Shown here: piece by piece, positions 17,500 through 26,560 of the stretch
Layout: the number at the start of each line of letters is the position of its first letter
Position numbering within the stretch: the first letter of the stretch is position 1
NCBI GenBank assembly: GCA_046349315.1
Contig: JAXMCQ010000030.1
Location: 1-59,363 of the forward strand
Source of the DNA: JAEUMG01 sp046349315
Lineage (GTDB): Bacteria; Pseudomonadota; Alphaproteobacteria; Rhizobiales; Aestuariivirgaceae
Length of the DNA stretch: 59,363 nt
Reading direction: 5' to 3'
Position numbers and translations under genes: made by a program
The notes under the pieces: model-generated
The model's input: only the letters and a program-made list of their open reading frames with translations
Databases searched by the model: none
What the model was told of the DNA's origin: nothing

Positions 17500-17551
17500 A
17501 TTTAACGTCTTGCGAAGACTTGACCGCCTATCGTCCCGCCAAAGGACGGCC

Positions 17552-18061
17552 ATGGCAGCGTTATTCGGCGGATCGAACGAAATCGAGAAGGGTCGCATCG
17601 CGGTTGCCTTGACGCTTGCATCGGGCGTGACTCTCAACGGCCATGTCTTCATCAAGCCCGCAGCGCAGCTGCGCGACTTGTTGAATGGGCCGGACCGGTT
17701 CCTCGAATTCGAAAAACGCGATTTGTCGCTCGTTTACATCTCGAAGGAAAGTATCTCGACCGTAGCCTCGCTGACCGTTCCGAAAAACGATCAACTGCAG
17801 CGTCGGGCCCGCGACCTCCACGCCTTCGATCCTTATCATTCACTCGGCATCGAACGCACGGCCGGCCCTGGCGAAATCAGGGCCGCATACTGGCGGCGGG
17901 CGCGCGACTATCATCCCGACAAACTTGCGGGGGTCGGCGCGCCCAAGGAGGTTCTCGACTATATGAATGCGATGTTCGCGCGCATCCACGCCGCCTATCG
18001 CGAGCTATCAGGCGAGCACGACCCCGCGTCGCCGCACGATCATTCGGCCGCCAGTCGCTGA
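17552..18061 (+). CDS. J-domain (DnaJ-like) protein
   Basis: A 169-residue protein. The start is set by AAAGGA seven bases before ATG. The first ~80 residues form a beta-rich segment of unknown type (IAVALTLASGVTLNGHVFIK). The C-terminal part is a J domain with DPYHSLGIE, helix II and the HPD triad in DYHPDKLAG near residue 122, so it should stimulate an Hsp70 ATPase. No Gly/Phe region or zinc finger follows, so it is a J-only co-chaperone. It overlaps the convergent nitrilase gene by 22 bases. Confidence 0.85.
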   Translation: MAALFGGSNEIEKGRIAVALTLASGVTLNGHVFIKPAAQLRDLLNGPDRFLEFEKRDLSLVYISKESISTVASLTVPKNDQLQRRARDLHAFDPYHSLGIERTAGPGEIRAAYWRRARDYHPDKLAGVGAPKEVLDYMNAMFARIHAAYRELSGEHDPASPHDHSAASR

Positions 18062-18885
18062 CCTTCAATCGAAAACGGCCGGTCGTGTTTCAGCGATGGG
18101 ATACGCTGACGGGTCTTTTCGACCTCGCCCATGTCAAGTTCCGCTACCACGAAGCCTTCATCCTCACCGCCGTCGGCCAGGACGCGGCCCCATGGATCGA
18201 CGATCAAGGAATGGCCGAAGCATTCCGAGCCACCGGATAGCGTTCCGTATTGGCAGGGAGCGATGACATAGGCGCCATTCTCAATGGCGCGGGCGCGATT
18301 GAGCACGTGCCAATGGGCTTGCCCGGTTAGGCGGACAAAGGCGGCCGGGATAGCGAGGATATTGGCGCCGGCCTGCCCATAGGTGCGATAGAGGCCCGGG
18401 AAACGCAGATCGTAGCAGACCGACATGCCGAGCTTGCCGCCCGGCGACGGTGAGATAACCGCCTCGCTGCCCGGCGCGATGGTCGCCGATTCCTTATACG
18501 AATGCCCGTCGCCGAGTTCGACGTCGTACATATGCAGCTTGTCATAGCGCGCGACTGTTTCGCCGGACGGATCGAGCATGAACGACCTATTGAAGATGCG
18601 ACCGTCCGGCGCCTTGATGCCGATAGAGCCAATGAGAATCCACGCATTCCGCTTCCGAGCCAAAGCCGCGAAGGCCGGGATCACCGAATGCTGGGCTTCA
18701 GGCGCGGCAAATGGATAGAGAAGGCCATTCTTCGTATCGAGACCGGCACAATATTCTGGCAGGGCGATCAGCTTTGCTCCCGCATCCGCCGCCGCATTGA
18801 TGAGGCGCGAGAGCGTCTCGATATCCTTGTGAACATCCGGTGTCGCGCAATTCTGGATGCAGGCAGCTTTGAACTTCTCGGCCAT
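18040..18885 (-). CDS. Carbon-nitrogen hydrolase (nitrilase/omega-amidase family)
   Basis: A 281-residue nitrilase-superfamily hydrolase with the complete catalytic triad: Glu in LIALPEYC (~43), Lys in RYDKLHMYDV (~115) and Cys in SVCYDLRFPGLYR (~155). The GLYRTYG sequence after the Cys is typical of the Nit1/omega-amidase branch, which removes ammonia from damaged glutathione or from alpha-ketoglutaramate. AGGTGA precedes the start. It lies head-to-tail after the LysR gene (four-base gap) on the minus strand and could be co-transcribed with it, although the LysR target is more likely the divergent phn genes. Confidence 0.9.
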   Translation of the reverse strand: MAEKFKAACIQNCATPDVHKDIETLSRLINAAADAGAKLIALPEYCAGLDTKNGLLYPFAAPEAQHSVIPAFAALARKRNAWILIGSIGIKAPDGRIFNRSFMLDPSGETVARYDKLHMYDVELGDGHSYKESATIAPGSEAVISPSPGGKLGMSVCYDLRFPGLYRTYGQAGANILAIPAAFVRLTGQAHWHVLNRARAIENGAYVIAPCQYGTLSGGSECFGHSLIVDPWGRVLADGGEDEGFVVAELDMGEVEKTRQRIPSLKHDRPFSIEGQRLAAE

Positions 18886-18889
18886 GTCG

Positions 18890-19789
18890 TCACCTTACCT
18901 GTTTCCGTTCGCCCAGACCATTACGCCCGACTTCCCGACGACGCGCAATATCCAAGAATGCCGCCAGAAGTTTCAAATCCGAACGAGCAGCGAGCCAGAC
19001 AAGCCATTCCCGCATCAAGACATTCCAGTCGGAAATCGGGATCTGGCGCAACCTGGAATCAGGTACAACCTCGCTTTCGCTCACCACGCCTATGCCCAGG
19101 CCTTGAGCCACTGCTTCACTTACCGCTTCCCGGCTGTCGATTTCCGTCACATTGGAAAGCGCCAGACGGCGGCGGCCCATTTCTTCAAGCAGCAGGGTTC
19201 GCGTCATCGAACCTTCCTCGCGTAACACGATCGGGTGGGCTGCCAATGTGGCCATGTCCAATGATTTTAGCCGGAGAGGGGCTTGCTTAGAGACCAGCGC
19301 CACGAGCCGGTTCTCGCGCAAGAGCAGCATCTCGTAACGCGCTTCCGTCGGCTGTATCGAAGCCACGGCAAAGTCGATTTCAAAGCGATCGAGCCGCTCG
19401 AGAAGCATTGCCGAGTTGCCTCCGATCAGCTTGACCGCGACACCTGGATATCGCTCGCGAAAAGCACTGACCAGAGGCAAGATATGAACTGCGGCATCGG
19501 CGCCGATCGCGAGATTGCCTTCCTCGAGCTTGCGAGCGCGGGAAATCAGTTCATCGATCTGTCCTTCGGTTTCGAAGAGGCGTTCGGTCAGCGCGAAAAG
19601 CCGGCGACCGAATTCGGTGAGCGCTGCTTCGCGGCGCGTTCGGACAAAAATCTGTGTTCCGCAAGATTGTTCGAGCTTGGCGATGTGGTCCGAAACGGCA
19701 GGCTGGGTCAGCGACAATCTCTCGGCCGCTTTCGAGAACCCTCCGCTTTGGGCCACCGCATGGAAGGCTTTGAGCTGGGCATGAGTCAT
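18890..19789 (-). CDS. LysR-family regulator of the phosphonate genes
   Basis: A 299-residue LysR protein: N-terminal winged helix (LKAFHAVAQSGGFSKAAERL, LTQPAVSDHIAKLE) and a periplasmic-binding-like effector domain (LAIGADAAVHILPLV, REEGSMTRTLLLEEM). It is divergent from phnW across an 86-base gap, the usual arrangement of a LysR regulator and its target, and the phnWAY genes for aminoethylphosphonate use are normally LysR-controlled. The inducer is probably aminoethylphosphonate or an intermediate. Confidence 0.9.
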   Translation of the reverse strand: MTHAQLKAFHAVAQSGGFSKAAERLSLTQPAVSDHIAKLEQSCGTQIFVRTRREAALTEFGRRLFALTERLFETEGQIDELISRARKLEEGNLAIGADAAVHILPLVSAFRERYPGVAVKLIGGNSAMLLERLDRFEIDFAVASIQPTEARYEMLLLRENRLVALVSKQAPLRLKSLDMATLAAHPIVLREEGSMTRTLLLEEMGRRRLALSNVTEIDSREAVSEAVAQGLGIGVVSESEVVPDSRLRQIPISDWNVLMREWLVWLAARSDLKLLAAFLDIARRREVGRNGLGERKQVR

Positions 19790-19860
19790 ATAAGTTCTAC
19801 CAATATCAAATATAAGAACATTCGATTTGACTTATGCATTAGCCGGGCGCATTTCCCCCG
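19790..19860. promoter_or_regulatory. Divergent LysR-phnW promoter region with inverted repeats
   Basis: The AT-rich gap between the LysR start and phnW contains GTTCT at 19794-19798 paired with AGAAC at 19815-19819, and ATAAG at 19790-19794 paired with CTTAT at 19831-19835. These are candidate LysR binding sites. The AT content is clearly higher than in the surrounding genes. Confidence 0.5.
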
Positions 19861-19875
19861 TCAACGGAGGACCCA

Positions 19876-21051
19876 ATGCCACAGCTCAAGACGACGCCGC
19901 AGGTTCAGTTCACCGGCCCTAAGGGCCAAGAGCACATGCCTTATCTCCTGACGCCGGGGCCTCTTACGACCTCGCAAGGCGTCAAACAGGTGATGCTGGC
20001 AGATTGGGGTTCGCGCGACATCGAGTTCCGGGCGTTGGTCAAGGATATCCGAACTGCCCTCCTCGATCTTGCCGGGTGCGACAGCTCCTATGAATGCGTG
20101 ATCGTCCAGGGTTCGGGAACATTTGCGATCGAGGCCGCTCTCGGAAGCCTCTGCCCCGCCCAGAACGGCAAAACCCTGGTTGTCGTAAACGGCGCCTATG
20201 GCGAGCGTGCTGCAGCGATCCTCAAGAAGCTCGGACGCCCGGTCGCTACTCTGGTCAAGTCAGACAGCGAGGCGCCTTCCGCTGACGAGGTCGCGGCAGC
20301 CCTCGACGCGGATCAGGCGATTACGCATGTGTGGGTTATCCATTGTGAGACGACCTCGGGAGTCATCAACCCGATCCAGGCGATTACGCAGACGGCCAAG
20401 AAGCGCGGCAAGATCGTGATGGTCGACGCGATGTCGTCCTTCGGCGCTATTCCCCTGCCCATGATCGACTGGAACATCGACGTCATGGTGTCTTCATCCA
20501 ACAAATGCATCGAGGGTGTTCCGGGCTTTTCCTATGTGCTTTGCAAGCGGGATCTTTTGACGGCTTCAAAGGGGCAATCACATTCCGTCGTTCTCGACCT
20601 TTATGAGCAGTGGACCGGGCTTGAGAAGACGGGCCAGTTCCGCTTCACGCCGCCGACCCACGCTCTGGTCGCTTTCCACCAGGCGCTCAAGGAACATGCT
20701 CAGCAGGGTGGCGTTGCGGCGCGGGGCGCACGCTATCGCCGCAATGCGCAAGTGCTGATCGAAGAAATGCGGAAAATGGGTTTTCAGACCCTGCTTTCGG
20801 ACCAAGAAGCAGGCCCGATCATCCAGACCTTCCTCACACCGCGCGATCCCAATTTCGATTTCGAGAAGTTCTACGAAGCACTCCGCGAACGCGGCTTTGC
20901 CATCTATCCGGGCAAGCTCACCAAGCGGCCAAGCTTCCGGATCGGAACGATCGGACAGCTCGACGAGACCGTCATGCGTCAGGCGACCAACGCCATTCGC
21001 GACGTACTCGGAGAGATGAACGTAACGGACCTTTCTCCCCTCCCCGCCTGA
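19876..21051 (+). CDS. phnW: 2-aminoethylphosphonate-pyruvate transaminase
   Basis: A 391-residue PLP-dependent aminotransferase that converts 2-aminoethylphosphonate and pyruvate to phosphonoacetaldehyde and alanine. The family signature LLTPGPLTTS followed by DWGSRDIEF is present near residues 25-55, and the PLP lysine lies in SSNKCIEGVPG near residue 208. A ribosome site CGGAGG precedes the start. It opens the phnW-phnA-phnY operon. Confidence 0.93.
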   Translation: MPQLKTTPQVQFTGPKGQEHMPYLLTPGPLTTSQGVKQVMLADWGSRDIEFRALVKDIRTALLDLAGCDSSYECVIVQGSGTFAIEAALGSLCPAQNGKTLVVVNGAYGERAAAILKKLGRPVATLVKSDSEAPSADEVAAALDADQAITHVWVIHCETTSGVINPIQAITQTAKKRGKIVMVDAMSSFGAIPLPMIDWNIDVMVSSSNKCIEGVPGFSYVLCKRDLLTASKGQSHSVVLDLYEQWTGLEKTGQFRFTPPTHALVAFHQALKEHAQQGGVAARGARYRRNAQVLIEEMRKMGFQTLLSDQEAGPIIQTFLTPRDPNFDFEKFYEALRERGFAIYPGKLTKRPSFRIGTIGQLDETVMRQATNAIRDVLGEMNVTDLSPLPA

Positions 21052-21061
21052 GACAAGGATC

Positions 21062-22336
21062 GTGACCGAGATGACCAAGAAATCGAAGACTGTATCAGTC
21101 AACGGCCGCGACTATGCGTGGCCGGATGCGCCGCTCGCGGTGATCTGCTGCGACGGCAGCGAGCCAGCCTATATGGACATTGCAATGCGCGAAGGGCTGA
21201 TGCCCAATCTTTCGCGCATGACCGCCAAGGGTGACTACCGTCATGGTCTTAGCGCCATGCCGAGCTTCACCAATCCGAACAACCTGTCGATCGTCACCGG
21301 CCGGCCGCCGGCCGTTCATGGCATCTGCGGCAACTACCTGATCGACCCGGATACCGGCCAAGAGGTCATGATGAATGATCCGAAGTGGCTTAGGGCGCCG
21401 ACGATCTTTGCGGGCTTTCAGGAAGCGGGTGCACGAGTCGCGGTCGTAACCGCCAAAGACAAGCTTCGTCTTCTGCTCGGCAAGGGCCTTGTATTTGACG
21501 GCAGCGCGGTTTGCTTCTCATCAGAGAAGGCCGATCAGGCGACGCTCGCCGGAAACGGGATCACCGATGTCTGCGCCATGGTCGGAATGTCAGTTCCCGA
21601 AGTCTATTCGGCGGAGCTCTCCGAATTCGTCTTCGCGGCAGGCGTCAAGCTGCTGCAGAGCTTCAAGCCCGACCTCATGTACCTGTCGACCACCGATTAC
21701 ATTCAACACAAGTTTGCACCAGGGACAGCGGGCGCAAACAAGTTCTATGTGATGATGGATCGCTATCTCGGCACTCTCGATGCCGCTGGCGCAACCGTTG
21801 TCATCGTTGCCGACCACGGCATGAAGGATAAGCACCTGCCGAATGGCGAGCCGGACGTAATCTATCTGCAGGACGCCCTCGACGGCGAGTTCGGCGCAGG
21901 CAAGACGAAGGTCATCCTGCCCATCACCGACCCCTATGTCGTGCATCACGGGGCGCTCGGCTCATTCGCGACAGTCTACACTTATGGCCCGGCGCTCAGC
22001 GATGTCATGGCGTTCATCAAGCGGCAATCGGGGATCGACGCGGTTCTCGACCGCGCCGAGGGTTGCCGTCGTTTCGAGCTTCCGGAAGATCGCATGGGCG
22101 ATATCGTCGTCGTTTCGGGAGGTGCGAAGTTCACCAAGGTTATCGGGACCAGCCGATCGAAGCACGATCTCTCCGGCCTCAAGGAACCATTGCGGTCCCA
22201 TGGCGGCCTCAGCGAGCAGGAAATCCCGATCATCGTCAATCGCAAGACCATTGGCTTGACCGGGGAGCTTCGCAATTTCGATGCTTTTGCGATCGGCTGC
22301 AATCACATCGCCAAAGCCGCGGTCGCGGCGGCCTAG
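21062..22336 (+). CDS. phnA: Phosphonoacetate hydrolase
   Basis: A 424-residue alkaline-phosphatase-superfamily enzyme that cleaves phosphonoacetate to acetate and phosphate. The first metal Asp lies in CCDGSEPAYMD, the nucleophilic Thr in PSFTNPNNLS (~69) and further ligands in VADHGMKDKHLP. Two starts are possible: GTG at 21062, two bases behind AAGGA, or ATG at 21071, eleven bases behind it. It follows phnW by ten bases and precedes phnY by nine. Together with PhnW and PhnY it completes the oxidative aminoethylphosphonate route known from S. meliloti. Confidence 0.93.
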   Translation: MTEMTKKSKTVSVNGRDYAWPDAPLAVICCDGSEPAYMDIAMREGLMPNLSRMTAKGDYRHGLSAMPSFTNPNNLSIVTGRPPAVHGICGNYLIDPDTGQEVMMNDPKWLRAPTIFAGFQEAGARVAVVTAKDKLRLLLGKGLVFDGSAVCFSSEKADQATLAGNGITDVCAMVGMSVPEVYSAELSEFVFAAGVKLLQSFKPDLMYLSTTDYIQHKFAPGTAGANKFYVMMDRYLGTLDAAGATVVIVADHGMKDKHLPNGEPDVIYLQDALDGEFGAGKTKVILPITDPYVVHHGALGSFATVYTYGPALSDVMAFIKRQSGIDAVLDRAEGCRRFELPEDRMGDIVVVSGGAKFTKVIGTSRSKHDLSGLKEPLRSHGGLSEQEIPIIVNRKTIGLTGELRNFDAFAIGCNHIAKAAVAAA

Positions 22337-22345
22337 GAGTTCCAG

Positions 22346-23806
22346 ATGAATCAGATGACAATGCAACGCCCGGTCATCCAGGAGTCGATGCGGATCGGCG
22401 GCAAGAAGGTCGATGCCGACGGGGTTGTTCCGGTCCACTACCCCTATACAAACGAGGTCATCGGTACTGTGCCCGCCGGCCGCGCCGAGCATGCCGCACG
22501 CGCCTTCGACATCGCGGCAAAATTCAAGCCCAAGCTCACGCGCTATGAACGCCAGCAGATCCTGTTTCGCACCGCCGAACTGATCCGGTCGCGCAAGGAG
22601 CAGTTATCCGACCTGATCACACTGGAGCTGGGACTATCCAAAAAGGATTCGCTCTATGAATGCGGGCGAGCCTATGACGTTTTCACGCTTGCCGGGCAGT
22701 TGGCGATTCTCGATGACGGGCAAGTCTTCTCCTGCGATCTGACCCCGCATGGCAAGCCGCGCAAGATCTTCACGATGCGTGAGCCGGTTCGCGTGGTTTC
22801 TGCAATCACTCCTTTCAACCATCCGCTTAACATGGTGTCGCACAAGGTCGCGCCAGCGATCGCTGTCAACTCCTGCGTCGTGTGCAAGCCTACCGAGATG
22901 ACGCCGCTTACGGCCCTGGCATTGGCCGACATTCTCTATGAGGCGGGATTGCCGCCCGAAATGTTCCAGGTTGTAACCGGTTGGCCCGCCGACATCGGCG
23001 ACGAAATGGTCACCAATCCGGAAATCGAGGTGATCACTTTCACGGGTGGTGTTCGGGTCGGCAAGCTCATTGCCACGAAGGCGGGCTATAAGCGCGCGGC
23101 GCTCGAACTCGGCGGCAATGATCCACTGATCGTGCTGGACGATCTGAGCGATGCCGATCTCGACAAGGCCGCGGAACTCGCCGTTGCCGGCGCGACCAAG
23201 AATTCCGGCCAGCGTTGCACGGCGGTGAAGCGCATCCTCGTCCAGGAGCGTGTTGCCGATCGCTTCGTCCCTCTTGTTCTCGCCAAGGCGAAAAAGCTCA
23301 AATTCGGCGATCCGATGAATCCCGAGACGGACCTCGGAACCGTCGTCCACGAGGAGGCCGCCAAGACCTTCGAGCGCCGCGTCTATCAAGCGGCCGAGCA
23401 AGGGGCGAAAGTCCTCTACGATCCTGGTCGTCAGGGTGCCGTACTGCCACCGATCACCGTCGACTTCGTCCCGCATCGTTCGGAACTCGTGTTCGAGGAA
23501 ACCTTCGGCCCGGTCATCCCGATCGTCCGCGTACCGAATGACGATGACGAAGTGATCAAAATATCCAACTCGACACCATTCGGCCTCTCCTCAGGTGTCT
23601 GCACCAACCGGCTCGATCGCGTCACCAAATTCGTCAATGCGCTGGCGGTCGGCACCGTAAACGTCTGGGAAGTGCCGGGCTATCGCATTGAAATGTCTCC
23701 TTTCGGTGGGATCAAGGATTCCGGTAACGGCATCAAGGAAGGCGTTCTGGAGGCCATGAAGTTCTTCACGAACGTCAAGACATGGTCCCTGCCCTGGCCC
23801 GCATGA
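22346..23806 (+). CDS. phnY: Phosphonoacetaldehyde dehydrogenase
   Basis: A 486-residue NAD-dependent aldehyde dehydrogenase. The catalytic Cys is in NSGQRCTAVK (~290), the general base Glu in ALELGGNDP (~255), and the cofactor site in TFTGGVRVGKLI. Between PhnW and PhnA it oxidises phosphonoacetaldehyde to phosphonoacetate. Family membership is certain and the substrate follows from the complete phnWAY context. Confidence 0.92.
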   Translation: MNQMTMQRPVIQESMRIGGKKVDADGVVPVHYPYTNEVIGTVPAGRAEHAARAFDIAAKFKPKLTRYERQQILFRTAELIRSRKEQLSDLITLELGLSKKDSLYECGRAYDVFTLAGQLAILDDGQVFSCDLTPHGKPRKIFTMREPVRVVSAITPFNHPLNMVSHKVAPAIAVNSCVVCKPTEMTPLTALALADILYEAGLPPEMFQVVTGWPADIGDEMVTNPEIEVITFTGGVRVGKLIATKAGYKRAALELGGNDPLIVLDDLSDADLDKAAELAVAGATKNSGQRCTAVKRILVQERVADRFVPLVLAKAKKLKFGDPMNPETDLGTVVHEEAAKTFERRVYQAAEQGAKVLYDPGRQGAVLPPITVDFVPHRSELVFEETFGPVIPIVRVPNDDDEVIKISNSTPFGLSSGVCTNRLDRVTKFVNALAVGTVNVWEVPGYRIEMSPFGGIKDSGNGIKEGVLEAMKFFTNVKTWSLPWPA

Positions 23807-23871
23807 TTGGAGAGAAATGACAACCGGCACCACCGTCATCATCGAGTTGCTTGGTTGATCTGAGCACGCTG

Positions 23872-24678
23872 ATGAAATTCATCCACATCAGCGATCTGCA
23901 TCTGGTCGCTCCGGGCGGGAAGCTCTGGGGTTTTGATCCGTTGCAACGCCTCGAGGCTTGCCTGTCTGACGTTGCTGTGCACCATCGCGACGCCGCCTTC
24001 TGTGCGATCAGCGGTGACCTTGCCGAACGCGGGGAAGTGGCGGCCTATCAAGCACTCAAAGATCTCCTGTCGAAGTTTCCACTTCCCACGTATCTCGCGC
24101 TCGGGAACCACGACGATCGCGAAAATTTCCTGCGGGTCTTCAGCGGAAATCCGCGTGACGCGCGGGGCTTCGTGCAAGGTACTGCCGAGCACGACGGCAC
24201 CGCGATTCTGATCCTCGATACGTTGAAAGGGCCACCCTCATCGGCAGGCCTCTACGGAGAAGATCGCCGCGAATGGTTGAGAGCGGAACTCGCTCGGGCT
24301 GGCGATAAGCCCGTCATCATCTTTATGCACCACCCGCCCTTCGACATCGGCCATGATTTGATGGACCTCATCAAACTCGAGGATGGCGAAGGCTTGCACC
24401 GTCTTCTGTCGGGCCGGAACATCAAGCATATTTTCTTTGGTCACGCGCATCGGCCGATCAGCGGTCAGTGGAGGGGCATCCCATTCTCGGCCGTGCCGTC
24501 ACTCGCGCACCAGTTACCACTCGCCGGCGGATCGGTCTCGACGGTCTATAGCGACGAGCCACCCATGTATACCGTCGCGCTGACAGAGCCCGACCGAACC
24601 GTCATCCACTTCGATGCTTTTCTCAACTGGGCGCCTGCGGATATGGATCCGCGCGCCGAGCGAGAGACCTGGTTCTGA
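23872..24678 (+). CDS. Class III metallophosphodiesterase (CpdA/GpdQ-like)
   Basis: A 268-residue calcineurin-like phosphoesterase with all metal-binding motifs: DLHL, GDLAERG, GNHDDR, MHHPPF and GHAHRP. The start MKFIHISDLH is chosen over the TTG at 23851. It is the fourth gene of the phn operon, 65 bases after phnY. A phosphodiesterase here could release aminoethylphosphonate or another phosphonate from an ester headgroup before PhnW acts; that is inference from position. It ends two bases from the convergent ABC permease gene. Confidence 0.88.
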   Translation: MKFIHISDLHLVAPGGKLWGFDPLQRLEACLSDVAVHHRDAAFCAISGDLAERGEVAAYQALKDLLSKFPLPTYLALGNHDDRENFLRVFSGNPRDARGFVQGTAEHDGTAILILDTLKGPPSSAGLYGEDRREWLRAELARAGDKPVIIFMHHPPFDIGHDLMDLIKLEDGEGLHRLLSGRNIKHIFFGHAHRPISGQWRGIPFSAVPSLAHQLPLAGGSVSTVYSDEPPMYTVALTEPDRTVIHFDAFLNWAPADMDPRAERETWF

Positions 24679-24680
24679 CC

Positions 24681-25562
24681 CTAAGAGGTTGCAGGCAGCA
24701 GCAATTCGCCACGTTCAGCAATCTTTGCCTTCTCGCGATTCTTTACGGCTGCGGCTTCCTCGCGCCGCTTCATCACTTCATAAATGATCGCGCCGATCAG
24801 CGAGATGCCGATGATGATGACGGCAAGCGCCGACAATGCCGGCGTCGTACCCTGCCGGACTTCGCCCGCAAGCACTGTGACGAGCGTCTTGTCGGCGAGG
24901 ATCGCGAATGTCGTAGTATTGTAGTTTTCAAAGGACGAGAGAAACGCGATGACCGCGGCCGAAATCAAGGCCGGTTTCAGGAATGGCAACAATATGTGCC
25001 AGAATACTTGCGGGTAGCTGGCGCCTAGATCGAGTGCCGCCTCTTCCTGGGCTTTGTCGAAGCGCTGCAAACGCGCCATGATAATCAAGAGGCAGTAGGC
25101 GGCGATGAAGCTCGATTGACCGAAGATCGATAGGACGATGCCGTCATAGAAGAACGATTTCGTCATGGTCATCTCGGAGAAATCCTTCCAGAAGATGACG
25201 GTAGAAATGCCGATAATCACGCCAGGCGTGAGGACCGGAGAAACGGTCACCAAGTAATACAGTGGCCGCGCGCGGTCATAAATCTGGCTCATGACGATCG
25301 ACGCGGCAAGGCCGATCGGCACCGAGACGAGAATGACTCCAAAGCCGATGATCACCGAGTTCCACAAGCCTTCCATCATCGCCCTGTGGTTCCAGAGCTT
25401 GACGAACCAATCAAGCGTGAAGCCCTCGAAAGGATAGGCGGTCGGATAGTTGGGCGTATTGAAGGCGGTGACCGTCATCACCAGGAGCGGACCAAACAAA
25501 TAGGCGAAGAACAGCAGAATATAGAAGCCGATCATCACCTTGATGACGAGTTTCGAACTCAT
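24681..25562 (-). CDS. ABC transporter permease (putative aminoethylphosphonate importer, second permease)
   Basis: A 293-residue permease of the spermidine/putrescine (PotC) type with six membrane helices and the EAA loop EEAALDLGASYPQVFWHILLP. A charged C-terminal tail rich in Arg/Glu/Ala follows the last helix. It overlaps the upstream permease by four bases. The operon order solute-binding protein, ATPase, permease, permease equals phnSTUV of Salmonella, and its position next to phnWAY makes aminoethylphosphonate the likely substrate. Confidence 0.88.
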   Translation of the reverse strand: MSSKLVIKVMIGFYILLFFAYLFGPLLVMTVTAFNTPNYPTAYPFEGFTLDWFVKLWNHRAMMEGLWNSVIIGFGVILVSVPIGLAASIVMSQIYDRARPLYYLVTVSPVLTPGVIIGISTVIFWKDFSEMTMTKSFFYDGIVLSIFGQSSFIAAYCLLIIMARLQRFDKAQEEAALDLGASYPQVFWHILLPFLKPALISAAVIAFLSSFENYNTTTFAILADKTLVTVLAGEVRQGTTPALSALAVIIIGISLIGAIIYEVMKRREEAAAVKNREKAKIAERGELLLPATS

Positions 25563-26560
25563 CGAATCGTCTCCCCAAGGCTGACCTTGAATATCCGCAG
25601 CATCAGCATCACGAAGGCGATACAGGCCGCCAGCAGGATGAAGGCGTAAGCCGCGCCCCGCGGCCAGTTGAACGCTTGGAAGAAGAAGTCATAAACGATC
25701 GACGTGAACCACAAGGTGCTCGGGCCGCCCAAGAATTGCGGTGCCGCAAGCGCACCTGCGCTCAGCATGAAGACCATCGTACAGCCCGATGCGATGCCGG
25801 GCTTGGCATAGGGAATGACGACATCCTTGTGGATGCGCCACCAAGGCGCCCCCAGGTCGCGCGCCGCTTCGATCTGATTCTTGTCGAGACTTTCGATCGC
25901 GTTATAGAGCGGGAATACCATGATCAGCAGGTAGGCATAGGAAAGGCCCACATAGAGCCCGACGTCGAGACCCAGGAAATCAACAGGCGTATCGACGATC
26001 CCGGTGCCAACCAGAACCTGGTTGATCAGGCCCTTCGTGGCCATGAGAAGGCGCAGGGCGAAGGCTCGCAGGATCTCGTTCACCCAATACGGGACGATGA
26101 GGGCGAGCATCAGCAGGCGCACTTTCTGCGCGGTCCCCGCCTGCGCCATGTAGTAGGCAAGCGGATAGCAAATCGCGAAATTGAGGATCGTCACGAGGAC
26201 CGATGTGACGATCGAAAATACGAACGCCCACATATGGGTGTCGTTGATGGCACCATCGGCAGGCTGGATGAAGAACGACTTATATTGCTCAAGCGTTAGG
26301 AAATCTTCAGGACCCCCGCGCTTCATCGGCGGCAGTTTTGGATGGAAACTTTCCTGGACCATGTAGAGATAGGGAAGGACCACAAGGAAAAGCATCCAGA
26401 ATCCGACAAGGAGAAGGAAGGTGATGCCAAGAACGGTACCGTTGCGCTCGAAAAAACCTTTGCGTGTCGGATCATGGATGCGTTTCGACTCATAGGTCGA
26501 CATCGCCCAGAAGGCGGCAATCACCACAACGGGGACCAGGAATACGAAGAGCCTACTCAC
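25559..26560 (-). CDS. ABC transporter permease (putative aminoethylphosphonate importer, first permease)
   Basis: A 333-residue PotB-type permease: an N-terminal membrane anchor (FVFLVPVVVIAAFWAM), a second early helix, then the six-helix core with the EAA loop EAARDLGAPWWRIHKDVVIP. The two extra N-terminal helices are seen in many PotB relatives. It overlaps the ATPase gene upstream by eight bases and the next permease by four, which indicates a fixed stoichiometry. Confidence 0.88.
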   Translation of the reverse strand: MSRLFVFLVPVVVIAAFWAMSTYESKRIHDPTRKGFFERNGTVLGITFLLLVGFWMLFLVVLPYLYMVQESFHPKLPPMKRGGPEDFLTLEQYKSFFIQPADGAINDTHMWAFVFSIVTSVLVTILNFAICYPLAYYMAQAGTAQKVRLLMLALIVPYWVNEILRAFALRLLMATKGLINQVLVGTGIVDTPVDFLGLDVGLYVGLSYAYLLIMVFPLYNAIESLDKNQIEAARDLGAPWWRIHKDVVIPYAKPGIASGCTMVFMLSAGALAAPQFLGGPSTLWFTSIVYDFFFQAFNWPRGAAYAFILLAACIAFVMLMLRIFKVSLGETIR